NCBI GenBank assembly: GCA_030407315.1
Contig: JALQPE010002358.1
Coordinates: forward strand, 184,823-248,822
Length of the DNA stretch: 64,000 bases
Source of the DNA: Asparagopsis taxiformis
Taxonomy: Eukaryota; Rhodophyta; Florideophyceae; Bonnemaisoniales; Bonnemaisoniaceae
Reading direction: 5' to 3'
Shown: piece by piece, positions 26,663-36,800 of the stretch
How positions within the stretch are numbered: the stretch's first letter is position 1
How the letters are laid out: the number at the start of each line of letters is the position of its first letter
Notes under the pieces: model-generated
Seen by the model: only the letters and a program-made list of their open reading frames with translations
Databases searched by the model: none
What the model was told of the DNA's origin: nothing
Program-made: the position numbers and the translations under genes

Positions 26663-29104
26663 CTAGCTAAAGTTTTCCTCGCGGAAAACAAATCGAATAT
26701 TACACCCATATTCCCTCAATAACTTCACTTCCCCCTCATCCCTCAGTATCAAATCATCGACCAGAACCGCGCTCTCTGTCTTGCGAAGGTACGACCCACG
26801 CAGATTACTCATGACCTCCACTTTGCGCATACTCTTTTGCACGGCAGCACCCATCGGATGCGGCCCGCAAAAGAACACCCCGATCTTGCTGTGACTTGGC
26901 GTTTGCTCTGCAATCTGTGCGAAAATCTCGTCCCACTGTGGTCGTCCAGCGTTTGCCGTTGTAATGAAGCGCTCTGGGTCCTCCAAGTCGGCCATATTCT
27001 CGCGAGTCACATACCGATGCAACCGAAGCTCCGTCCCCGTGGCCAGTGGATACAGTTCATTTCGCAGCCATTCATCGTCGCTATCGCGTGGCGTCGTCCA
27101 CACAAAATCAACATCCGGGATCGTTTTGTTGCATTTACAGCCCTGGCGACATTCTGCCGTGTCGTCCAGTAGGTTTCGTGACCCGACGCTCCGGTACATG
27201 CGATGGCATAACAAAAGCAGCATGATGGGCAATACAATGATCAAATCCAGGAATATTAGGAATTTCGGCTGTGCATGACCGTTCCAGCTGGCGAAATTGC
27301 TGATGTTGCACAGGAAAGTTATAGGTAGAAAGATGAAAAAGTCTACACAGCGCCAGACGCGGTAGAAGAAGCGCATGCGCATAAAACTGATTTCCAATAG
27401 AATAGTTGTTAACAGAGCGACTCCAAGTATGAGTCCTAATATGGAGTTAGTGGCAATCACCCACGTAGCATCGATATGACTGTTGTAAAGTCCAATGTGT
27501 CCGAGATTGAATATGGACACTATGCACAAGATAACAATTCTTGCGATGAGCGTGAGCAAAAGTGCAAACGTAAACCGAGTAGTGTGCAGAAATGCGAGCA
27601 GCCTTGTACGGTATTCGTACCAATTGATTACATGTCTTGAGGATGAACTGAAGAATTGAAAGGAAGGACGATTGTAGTATCGGATGGCATCAGAACAGTC
27701 ATCAAGATTGAAACTCGATTTGCTATCGTGACGACACAATGAAAAATTCATTTGTTTCGAGTCCTCCACGGAATCAAAGTCATCTGACCTCTTGGATTGA
27801 GTGCGTTTGAATGAAACATTATGCACATCACCCTTTGGCGACATGTTGAGCATATCAGCCAGTTGCTGTCGTCTTTGCTGATTTGCGGCTTCATCATTTC
27901 GACTATCATCCAGACTGACGTCGAAAAGTATGGAAATGGCATCTCGAATACGCCATTGCACTTGAGACTGCCTTTTGGAGGAAACTTGCGATTCTAGAGC
28001 CTTGGAATGATTTTCAGACTTGTTCAAATGATGCAGATGCTTGCAAATAGCTGCGAATGGGGTGGAGCCGACACCACCGGAAATAAGCACGACTCGACAA
28101 TACCCACTCACATGTTGAGCTGGAGCTCCGAACGGGCCTCGAATCTGTACCTTAAGTGGTTCGTACAGATCATTCTCAACTCGGGCTTCAAAGGCACCTC
28201 GTAAATTTGTTGTCCAATCACCAAGCGCTTTAATATAGAAGCACATTGAGTCCTCATGAGGCGAACTGGCAATTGTAAACGGATGCCACTCACTGTTAAT
28301 TGATTTGACGCAAACTTCTGCATACTGTCCAGCTTGATAATCAAACGGCTTTGGTACTCGCAATTCCAGAATGTCACTCCCTTTCAGCGAGGAATGTTCT
28401 CCCGTTAATTCGAGCTCAGCAGTGGATATCTTGTACCGTCGAAGTACTCTATCAATGGTATAGATGATAAGTGGTGCAGCAATCCATTTGTACGTCTCCG
28501 GTACTCTGTTGTACATTCCATGAAATACAAGCAGACCGAAAAAGAGCAGAGCACCGACTGAATGAATAAGATAAAAGATGCGAAAATGTTTTTTCCGGTA
28601 TTTGGGAATCGCTGAAATAAACATGACAATGAAGACAACGAGCAGGACGACTCCGGTCGCGGCGCTCATCGTAAATCCCCACATGCCTGTTTCCCACATG
28701 TCATAGGCGACGAGCCAGGCTAGATGAAAGGAGGCGTGAATAACAACGGCGGCGGCAATAGTGTAGGCTACAACGATGTGAAAAGCTGGAAAGCTCTTGT
28801 CGAGGGGCAGAATATGCTGTAGGGGCGTTTCTCGAAGATAAGTGGCAAAGAGTCGGGCGGCGAGCAGAATAACGAGCGCCGTGTTGAGATTGAGTGTGTA
28901 ACCTGCGCCGCGGGCGATACAGATGTACCATCGCAGATTATTGGCGTCGGTGTGATGGTGGAATTCATCATGGGCGCCCCAGACAAACATGAGCGCGTTG
29001 GCGAGTGCATAGATGATCAGCGCGAGCAGTTGGAAAGCGTGGGTGGAGAGATGAGATTCTAGTGTGGCGCTGAGCAGCGTGAAGAGAGACTTCTGCTTAG
29101 CCAT
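26663..29104 (-). CDS. rboh: Red-algal NADPH oxidase (respiratory burst oxidase homologue)
   Basis: 813 residues, single exon. It moves electrons from NADPH through FAD and two haems across the membrane to O2, giving superoxide and then H2O2. Visible: membrane helices from about residue 24; haem ligands H109/H123 and H181/H195; FAD motif HPFTIASS at 274-281; first NADPH motif GGVGSTPF at 343-350; second NADPH motif FFCGPHPMG near 740; C-terminal RFVFREENF. Between the two NADPH motifs there is an insert of roughly 250 residues with about four extra membrane helices, described for red algal oxidases (Chondrus, Porphyra). There is no EF-hand region, unlike plant RBOH. Its H2O2 would feed the neighbouring haloperoxidases. 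A TATA box lies about 92 bp upstream. Confidence 0.95.
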   Translation of the reverse strand: MAKQKSLFTLLSATLESHLSTHAFQLLALIIYALANALMFVWGAHDEFHHHTDANNLRWYICIARGAGYTLNLNTALVILLAARLFATYLRETPLQHILPLDKSFPAFHIVVAYTIAAAVVIHASFHLAWLVAYDMWETGMWGFTMSAATGVVLLVVFIVMFISAIPKYRKKHFRIFYLIHSVGALLFFGLLVFHGMYNRVPETYKWIAAPLIIYTIDRVLRRYKISTAELELTGEHSSLKGSDILELRVPKPFDYQAGQYAEVCVKSINSEWHPFTIASSPHEDSMCFYIKALGDWTTNLRGAFEARVENDLYEPLKVQIRGPFGAPAQHVSGYCRVVLISGGVGSTPFAAICKHLHHLNKSENHSKALESQVSSKRQSQVQWRIRDAISILFDVSLDDSRNDEAANQQRRQQLADMLNMSPKGDVHNVSFKRTQSKRSDDFDSVEDSKQMNFSLCRHDSKSSFNLDDCSDAIRYYNRPSFQFFSSSSRHVINWYEYRTRLLAFLHTTRFTFALLLTLIARIVILCIVSIFNLGHIGLYNSHIDATWVIATNSILGLILGVALLTTILLEISFMRMRFFYRVWRCVDFFIFLPITFLCNISNFASWNGHAQPKFLIFLDLIIVLPIMLLLLCHRMYRSVGSRNLLDDTAECRQGCKCNKTIPDVDFVWTTPRDSDDEWLRNELYPLATGTELRLHRYVTRENMADLEDPERFITTANAGRPQWDEIFAQIAEQTPSHSKIGVFFCGPHPMGAAVQKSMRKVEVMSNLRGSYLRKTESAVLVDDLILRDEGEVKLLREYGCNIRFVFREENFS

Positions 29105-29194
29105 GGATTGGACGCAAAGGTGGTGGGGGCGGGAACGTTGCGTGCGCTAGGTCGGGGTTGGATTGATTATGGATGGATGAAAGGATTGTGAGGA

Positions 29195-29202
29195 TTTATA
29201 AA
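29195..29202 (-). promoter_or_regulatory. TATA box of the NADPH oxidase gene
   Basis: TTTATAAA, about 92 bp upstream of the ATG at 29104, on the right strand for this gene. Confidence 0.5.
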
Positions 29203-31536
29203 GGGGTCAGGGACATGCATGGTTTTATTTCGTTTATATCCCTAAATGGCATCCTGGTTGCTTTGCATCGCATCGCATTGAATCGTATCGGATGGTTCGG
29301 GTAAGGAGACGACTAAAATCGGGTGTAAAGTTGAGGCATGGTTGCGTTTATGACGGTGGATATGATATAAAGCGGCGGGGGCGCATGCTCCACGTGGATA
29401 TGACGTTGTATTCGGCTTTGATTTCGGGGGGAATCAATGTGAATGCGAAGGGTAGAGCGCTGGGCCCGCCTCATTAGTTGTCTCAGTTTGCTGCCGCGGC
29501 CGTATATAGCACGACGAAATGTCTTTATTAGCCGCGTGTGTAATTAAAGCTACAGTACTATCACACATCCGACTGTAATCCATCTCTGAGTAGCCGCCGC
29601 TGTTTTTTCAATCTCGCTGACACTTTTCCATTCCCTTCCGCCCATCCCTCCACTGCTCGACCGCCATAACAGTGTACGAGACGACATGCGAGGCAGCGCT
29701 CCGGTGACCGCGGCTTGCATCCAGCCCGTTGCGCCTAGCGTTTTGAACCACTTGCAAGGCGTCTTCGGAGGGATGTGCGTTCACCGCCGGACAGAACAAC
29801 AGGTTTCATAGAGCCTCCTCTCGACTCGGTTTTTTATCTGTACGACAGTGATAATTATCCATGCGGTGATGATGCTGTGAATGCTGTACAAAACCCGTGC
29901 TACAGCCTACTGCTGTTCTCCACATGAAGCAGTACGGCACGCGAACGCCTCATGCACGGTTACCAATGTATAATCATGCTGTAATGCTACCAGTTTAATG
30001 TAGCGGCTTGGCGAGTCCTTACCGAGTCGCATACAGCGCAAACATATCTACCAAGAATATTCTTCAAGAGATATGGTTTGAAACCTCATACTGACTATTG
30101 AAGCGCTCCATCGGTCAATGCCTGAAATGTTGCCCAAAACCGTTGAAATTTTCGCACAGCGTTGTGAACAGCGAGTGTGTCGCTCGTAGCAACCCTGCTC
30201 GCTGAACCTGACTCGACTCTGAAAACATATCAACGTAGATCACAGCTGCGCGATGAGCAATGCGAGCGCAGCACCAGACGTCACGATTTTGACTGTATCT
30301 ACACCTTTGGGCCGCACCCCCAATACGCCCACCCCCCGCGCATTGCTTTGCACATGGTTACCGATCACTTGGTTCCTGTCACAGCAATGCAGCAAAGTAT
30401 CACATTGGCGCCGACAAAAAAATTCACACCTTCGTCTAGTCCAATCGTCGCGTCGCGTCGCATCGTATCGTTAGTATCGTATCGCTTCTCATCGCACTGC
30501 CATAACGAAACCTGTACATTCCTGACTAAATCTGAATTTCATGGCAGTTGGTCATCATGAATAACGCAACAATTTCGAGCATGCCTCGAATCCGTCTAAA
30601 GAATAGCAGCGCATCATCCCGGCATCTCGTTTGTCCATCTGGCCTCATCAACTGTAAACAGCAAAGCGGCAACAACCCGCACTCCTCCACGTCACATCTA
30701 GCCATCAACAAGCTCATCCCGACAAGACCGGTGTTCCCAACACGTGTAGCGACCAAGTACATTACACAATTCGCCACGTGTGTGAGACTTGAATGGTGTA
30801 ATAATAATCGTCGGCAACCCACAGGTGGCACGCAATCGTTCCCCGAGCAGAACGATGACTTCATCGCGCGCGTCGCCGTCATCGTCCCGCACCCGACGTC
30901 ATTACACCTGCGCGTGGCATTGCGATCGAATTTGTCGCGTGTGAGAAAGCGCCTCGCTCTCGCCAACAAATCCATCCATGACGCATGTTTGGAGATGGCA
31001 GTAAGTCGTAGTCATGCTTGTCGATACAACTCGTCAATTCCTAGGAGAATTTATTCTCCGATGTGTTGGATGCTACGTGCGTTTGTAAATTTTCATGCAT
31101 GTTTATAGTCTCGCTTTCAACTTTCTGATTATCGCTTTCCACCATCTGCATCGTTGACGAACATCTTGGAACGTCGCGCATGCTTGTGGGTGGAACGGCA
31201 AGGGATCCGCCCCGAAAAGTGGCCATGAAGTTATTCGCGAAGAGTCATTGTTAGCTCAGTTGTGATTCTGAGGGTACAAACTGCTGTACATTCCACACGG
31301 AATGAGTAGATGCACATGTGGATTGAAAATCACCGTTTGAAGGACGTGACAGTTTCTTGCGTGTACCTGTTCGATAAAATATTTGCATCGTGTTCATCGA
31401 CTGTCTGGACTTCCATCAACGATTCTGTTGTTTGTGTGGAAGCCAACTGTAGAACAAGAGGGGGCCTCTGACGATGGAGTTTGTCTAGTACACGAAACAC
31501 ATTTTGTAAAACCGTTGCAGCGATGGCAAAAACAAT
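29203..31536. other. Intergenic region without a supported gene
   Basis: Overlapping open frames on both strands around 30177-31108 (up to 186 codons) have no recognisable domain and poor agreement in composition with the neighbouring genes. I see no repeat family shared with the rest of the window. Confidence 0.5.
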
Positions 31537-31641
31537 GGACCTGCCGGGCTTCGATCCCGGTACTTCTCGTAGATTCCGACCATTTGAGTGGCCCCATTGT
31601 AGGATGCGAAACGAGCACTCTACCAATTGAGCTACAGGCCC
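31537..31641 (-). tRNA. tRNA-Ala(CGC) with a 33-nt intron
   Basis: On the minus strand: acceptor GGGCCTG pairs with CAGGTCC, which includes the G3-U70 pair that marks alanine tRNAs; D arm TAGCTCAATTGGTAGAGT; anticodon stem CTCGT/ACGAG; loop TTCGCA-T with anticodon CGC (plus-strand 31606-31608); T arm CCGGG-ATCGAAG-CCCGG. The intron (31572-31604) sits after position 37, the canonical nuclear place. Mature length is 72 nt before CCA. It lies between haloperoxidase 3 and the NADPH oxidase. Confidence 0.92.
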
Positions 31642-32032
31642 AACTTGTTTCGCTCGAGAAAAGTCCAAGGAAATATTTAAATAAAATTGTAGCTCAGGAA
31701 GCAGAGCTCTACTGCGGCATATGACGTTTCAGGCCTACTCCCGTGCACATCCGTGGATTAGATATTCTACCCTCGGGTACTTCGTCGTAAGCTTCAGATG
31801 TTTCTAAATTCGACCACACCTGGGACCGACTTTTGCCTCAGTGCAACTCTCGTATCTACACCAACTTCACGCAACGAATCGTTCGTGCCATATTGTTCTC
31901 CACCTACGCTTGTGCGCGCAACAACAGACTGCATACTATTTCTCACACCCGTTTAGTTGCGATCTATCTTTAAGCTTATCAGGACAACTAGGGACTATTA
32001 CCAAGTTCAGCAAGAACCGCCAATATGGCCAT
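31642..32032. other. Spacer downstream of haloperoxidase 3
   Basis: No gene is seen. It should contain the 3' untranslated region of haloperoxidase 3 and the tRNA-Ala upstream flank. Confidence 0.5.
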
Positions 32033-33805
32033 CTAGATACGGATGGTCGAACCGTCAAACTTGTTCAGCGTCATTGAGAAGTTTTCACTGAACGTCAGCT
32101 TTTGCTCCTGCAGAATACCAATGGCAATCTCCTCACCAATGCGAATACTCTCGATGTAATCAGTGAAGTAATGCACGCCAGCCCAATTGCGACCAATCGA
32201 AATATTGGAGCAAATCTTATTCAGCTCGCCGTCGACCGTCAACGGTTCGTCAATTTCCACTGCCTGAAGGCCTGTTCCATCCTCGTTGGTGATGTAACAG
32301 AACGGCAACCTGTAACCACCATCGAAGAACGCCTTCAACACTGTGACACAAGCGCCTGCAACAGTCGCATGTCCAGCGCCGTACGCGGGATGCATAGGAC
32401 TTCCCTCTGGGAACGCCATGGGCATCAGCAGATTACCTTCACTCACATCTCCGTCGGGGTTGAAGTCGTTCGCACGCGGGTTTCCTCGATCGCTCAACAA
32501 GTTTTGTTTCTTGTTATGATCGTGCACCTTCTGCAACAACTTCTTGTCCAGCGCTTCGGAGAGCTTGGCAGCGCCAGCAAATTCGGGTGCCTTTGTTGCG
32601 CAGTATCGATCGACTCGGGCACCAATAGCCTCCGGACGCAGACGACGATGGACGTTGAATTTCTGGAAGCGAACAGCCTTGAGGGCGCGCGTGGCCACTT
32701 CGGTAACTAGAGAGAGGATGTGCGGACCGCCGAAAGTGGCAAATCCTTGCTGCTTATCAATGTCGTTATCAAGCTGGAAGGGAATTCCAGAGTCGAATGG
32801 CGCACCGATATCGAGCAAGATGATGCAAGCGTTGAGGTAGGCCTGATACAAGGCGTCGAAATGCACATAAGTGGCCAGATCACGAGGGGTGTGAATGAAG
32901 CGGAAACGGGGTTCCTCTTCATTGTACAATTCGCGACCGGAGACGTTGGCGGCATTTTGCACGTCGAGATAGGCGCCGAATGTGGTCATGTAATCAATGT
33001 GTGACTTGGCGACACGCACGCGCTGGTCCATACGCATGCCACCGTACTGGATGAATCCATCGCCAACTTCATTGCCATTGGCAATACCGGTCGTACCGAC
33101 CAGGAGAAACTGTGACAGATAGGGTCCGACTTCGTCTCCCGGTGTGATACCTCTGAAGACGTTGGCAGTGGTGATGGGGCCTCTGAGACGGGAACGCTCA
33201 GCAGCTGTGAGATGTGCTGGTGGGCTGTCCTTGAATTTAATCCATTGGGTGTTATTGATGGACTCTGCAGCTGAATGAATATGGGGATCGCTCTCAAATG
33301 TCGGGAAGGGAACGTCTCTCAGCAGAGACATCCAGTAGCATTCTGTGACTTCAGTAACCAATTCATCGCTGTCCAGCTCGGGGGCGGGCGGCATAGTGAC
33401 AGCCTGAGCATCGGGACCTTCGAGATCGAAGACAAGACCAGCACCACCACTTTCCCAGGCACGGGTTCCGACCTCTGGGTCGCTAGCGATACCGGAGGTG
33501 AATCTGGGCTCAACACCCTGCGGACCGAGCGGCAGGTCTGCGAAATCACGGGGATCACCGCTGTCAATTGCGCGAACAAAGTTATCGTAGTCGATTGCGG
33601 ACACCACTAGAGCGGTTTCCTTGATATGCGGGAGACCCTTGGTGAAATTGGCGAGCAGGGAACGGGTACCATCAGGGTTTCTGAAACGACTCTCTGAGTT
33701 GTTGGACAGATGAGTTGGGGAGCCACGAGCGCGTGCCAGTTCAGCTGCTGATACGCGGACTTTGAAGGCCACTTCTGCACGATTGGGATTCTGTGTGTCG
33801 GTCAT
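32033..33805 (-). CDS. Vanadium-dependent haloperoxidase 3
   Basis: 590 residues, one exon, ATG at 33803-33805. It carries the same active-site blocks as the other copies: RFQKFNVHRRLRPEA, SPMHPAYGAGHAT and GRNWAGVHYFTDY. The block after the first His again has Ala where Corallina has Ser483, and here HPS has also become HPA. It is predicted to oxidise halides with H2O2 at a vanadate centre. It is the furthest upstream of the three genes, on the same strand, separated from the NADPH oxidase by about 2.9 kb holding a tRNA gene. A TATA box lies about 80 bp upstream. Confidence 0.93.
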   Translation of the reverse strand: MTDTQNPNRAEVAFKVRVSAAELARARGSPTHLSNNSESRFRNPDGTRSLLANFTKGLPHIKETALVVSAIDYDNFVRAIDSGDPRDFADLPLGPQGVEPRFTSGIASDPEVGTRAWESGGAGLVFDLEGPDAQAVTMPPAPELDSDELVTEVTECYWMSLLRDVPFPTFESDPHIHSAAESINNTQWIKFKDSPPAHLTAAERSRLRGPITTANVFRGITPGDEVGPYLSQFLLVGTTGIANGNEVGDGFIQYGGMRMDQRVRVAKSHIDYMTTFGAYLDVQNAANVSGRELYNEEEPRFRFIHTPRDLATYVHFDALYQAYLNACIILLDIGAPFDSGIPFQLDNDIDKQQGFATFGGPHILSLVTEVATRALKAVRFQKFNVHRRLRPEAIGARVDRYCATKAPEFAGAAKLSEALDKKLLQKVHDHNKKQNLLSDRGNPRANDFNPDGDVSEGNLLMPMAFPEGSPMHPAYGAGHATVAGACVTVLKAFFDGGYRLPFCYITNEDGTGLQAVEIDEPLTVDGELNKICSNISIGRNWAGVHYFTDYIESIRIGEEIAIGILQEQKLTFSENFSMTLNKFDGSTIRI

Positions 33806-33881
33806 ATTGGGTGTGAATTAGCGAGGAGATGAGTGTGATGAATAGAGGTCGGAGGATGGGAAGAGCGGGCGAATGTCGTCA

Positions 33882-33889
33882 TTATATAT
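33882..33889 (-). promoter_or_regulatory. TATA box of haloperoxidase 3
   Basis: CATATATAA on the minus strand, about 77-84 bp upstream of the ATG at 33805, similar in distance to the one of the NADPH oxidase gene. Confidence 0.5.
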
Positions 33890-36800
33890 GCAACGATGTG
33901 GTAATAACAAGTCGGGGTGAGCGCGTGTGCGGCACATTCGGCCTACATCAGCATGAATGAGCGTTTGCACACGTATTGGACACCGGTCGAATGATTGGTG
34001 AGCACGCAGTCAGATGTTGTATTCTCTATGCGACAAAGATGCGCTTCGCGTCAAGATTTGCACGAGATTGGCATCATATCTACACGTGTACTCTCGAGGG
34101 TTCGCTGAGACGATGTACGAGCAACTCATTTATGTTTTTAGTTGTCATCATCACGATATTATTTGCTGCACGTTTGTGTGTCCCGCGCATTTGGCGATGT
34201 TTGTTGCGGATATCTACCTGGTGAGCGCGTTGGCCAAATTATCCCGATGCAAACGTAGGCAATAGTTGCCTATCATGGCGGCGATTGCACAATCATACAG
34301 AGTATCTATGGAGCGAGTTGTTGAGCTTTTCCCAAGCTCAAACATATGTCACTGTCCTGCATTTCATTTTTGATGCAAACGTCATCGCTATGCACGCACC
34401 AACCAGCCGCGTCGACGCCTGCCAATGGGCGAGAACAAGTCGCGTTCATTACATTTGTTTCACCCGCGCCGCGCCGCGCCGCGCCCCCTACACGACTCGC
34501 ATGCGTGGCACGGTTGAATTACAGTCTGCCCCAATTGATTGCACCCGTGGCGCCTCAGTTCAGCCGCCAACTATCATGGCACTGGTCAAGCGCCAATCAT
34601 GTCCGCTGTAAACACACATGCACACTCCGCCTTTTTGCTCTTCATCGCTCCTCAACAGCACCCCAACTAGCCACCACTTCTGACTCCATCCCACACTCAT
34701 TTCAATCCGTACAATCAGCAGCTCTCCAATTTTGTCCTCAACTATAGATCCACTCGCTTCCCGCAGAGTGTTGAAATCAGACCCACGTCTTCGAAACATC
34801 CGTCAAACGTCCTTGCGCGAGGTTGCCAACCTGCCCACATGTACCAAATCAGCCACGCCCCAGGCCATGTCCGCTTCAAAGTCAAATCGTGCCAAACTCG
34901 CGTAATACACTCGTCCCTAATACCGTATACACTGTCCTCTACTGCACTGCACTGCACGCAATGCGCATCCACACGTACGATACGTTCTTCTCCTCATAAT
35001 GCCTTTTTTATACACAACACCTTCCGCGTCTACAGCCGCGTTCTAATCGTTTCTAGACTATAAACCTTATTCTACTCACCGTTCCTCACCCTGCACTCAC
35101 GCTCTCACCCGTGTGGGAAAGCTAAACATTGCACCGCTTTAAACATGCTAACGATAACAAAATCAAAGTGCCCATCCCATATTTGACTCAAACTCAGCTT
35201 TGTCCACAATATTTCCTTCAAACACTTTGAAAATCAAACACAACATCTCTCCATCGGGGTTCCGACTGCTGGCTACAGTCCAACGATATGGTACGGCATA
35301 AATCGTTGCATTGCCGCCAGTAGACAGAGGCCCGATGAAAGCATATCGTCGTTATACTCATACCGCGTACCTTGGGTACAAAACTTTCTCAACTGCTTGA
35401 ACAGCCCATCTCAGCGTGCAAATACTGTCTTCTTTCCCTAGTCCCACTTCGCAAAGCAAGCAACTCTCGTCTCATATAGAGACAAGGTGTACGAGGCCAT
35501 CAAAAATGCCTTTTCATCCGAGTTGGGCGCACAAACATCAATAGTCTTTGCACCTTTGGTCCAGAAGTGCGAACCGTCGTTGCGTCTAGTTCTGGGAATT
35601 TCTCTACGATACGAATGATCGCACACGCACGCATCCTTATATTGCCTGTGGTTAGCTATGCACGCTGATTACTGGATAGCACATGGCGCAAACGCAAGTT
35701 CCTCGGCAGTAGCATAACACAGCGAGGCATCCGTACCTACGATACGAATTAAAGCGGTGGAAATGACTCCACAGCAGCGCTAGTCGCAACATGATGAATG
35801 AATCAAATGACACGTCAATGAGAGAGAGAAATGAAAGGGAGAGCGTGAGAAGATTCCATTTTGGGGTCTAGTTCACGTCCGTTCCACGCTAGTTTCGAGC
35901 ATCTTAAGACTGGTTTTTGATTAGACCTTGTGTACGCGAGAAACTGGGTACTTCTTACATGTCTATACAGTTGCGAGAATTGAGAGGAGGGTAAATACGA
36001 CGTATTATTGACTGGGTATGATAGGCAACGGGTCGTTACAGTTTGGTTCGTTCCGACGATGAGAGCATGTCCAAAAATTCCGGACGATCCAGCGATGAAA
36101 ACGACGCAAACGAGCAATGCTGCACAGATCGGAATTGGGTCACAAGTTGAGTTGTGCAACGTACTCCGAGTCTAAATATAGAGAACAGGTCATGTGTTGT
36201 GCTAGGACATTCTTCGCACACTGGTAGACGCTTTCGAAAGGCGCAACCGTCACCAGCCGTTGGATTCAATCACTTGTTTGATGTCAACCAAATCAAACAC
36301 GGATGAGACTATTCATTCACATCCATGATCTACTCTACTCTCATGTGGTTCACTCATTTGAATGGAAAGAGCTTGTCACAGAACAACAAATCTATGTTCG
36401 CGCAGTTGCTTCTAGAACCGTGCTGAATGTTTAACTGATGACCATATCGCGAGAACTGTTTTGGCTTGGCGCAGTCTGGTATCTATATCGTCGAATCCAG
36501 CAGCGTAGCTTCGACAGCCGTATATAGAGGCAGGGCTGCAGTGCAGGATGAAGATGAAGGCATTGTCCTGAAGAAGAAAACTAACCATACATTGGTACGT
36601 CGTGAGAGAGATGATATTGTGGCTAATTTGGCTTCTCTATATCGTTACTATGCTAGACCCATGTCACAGTAACATCAGATCAATAGGTCCTAGTTGTTGG
36701 AGAAGAGACTGGCGCTGTCGCGAGAGCACTGTTTTCCGGAACACACGAGCGTAGAAATATCGATTTGTACGCTCTCATCAAAGTTCCACATCAGTTGCAT

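Noticed and set aside
30177..31108. Overlapping open frames of 120-190 codons
   Set aside because: No domain, conflicting frames on both strands, and no conservation that I can see. Likely chance.
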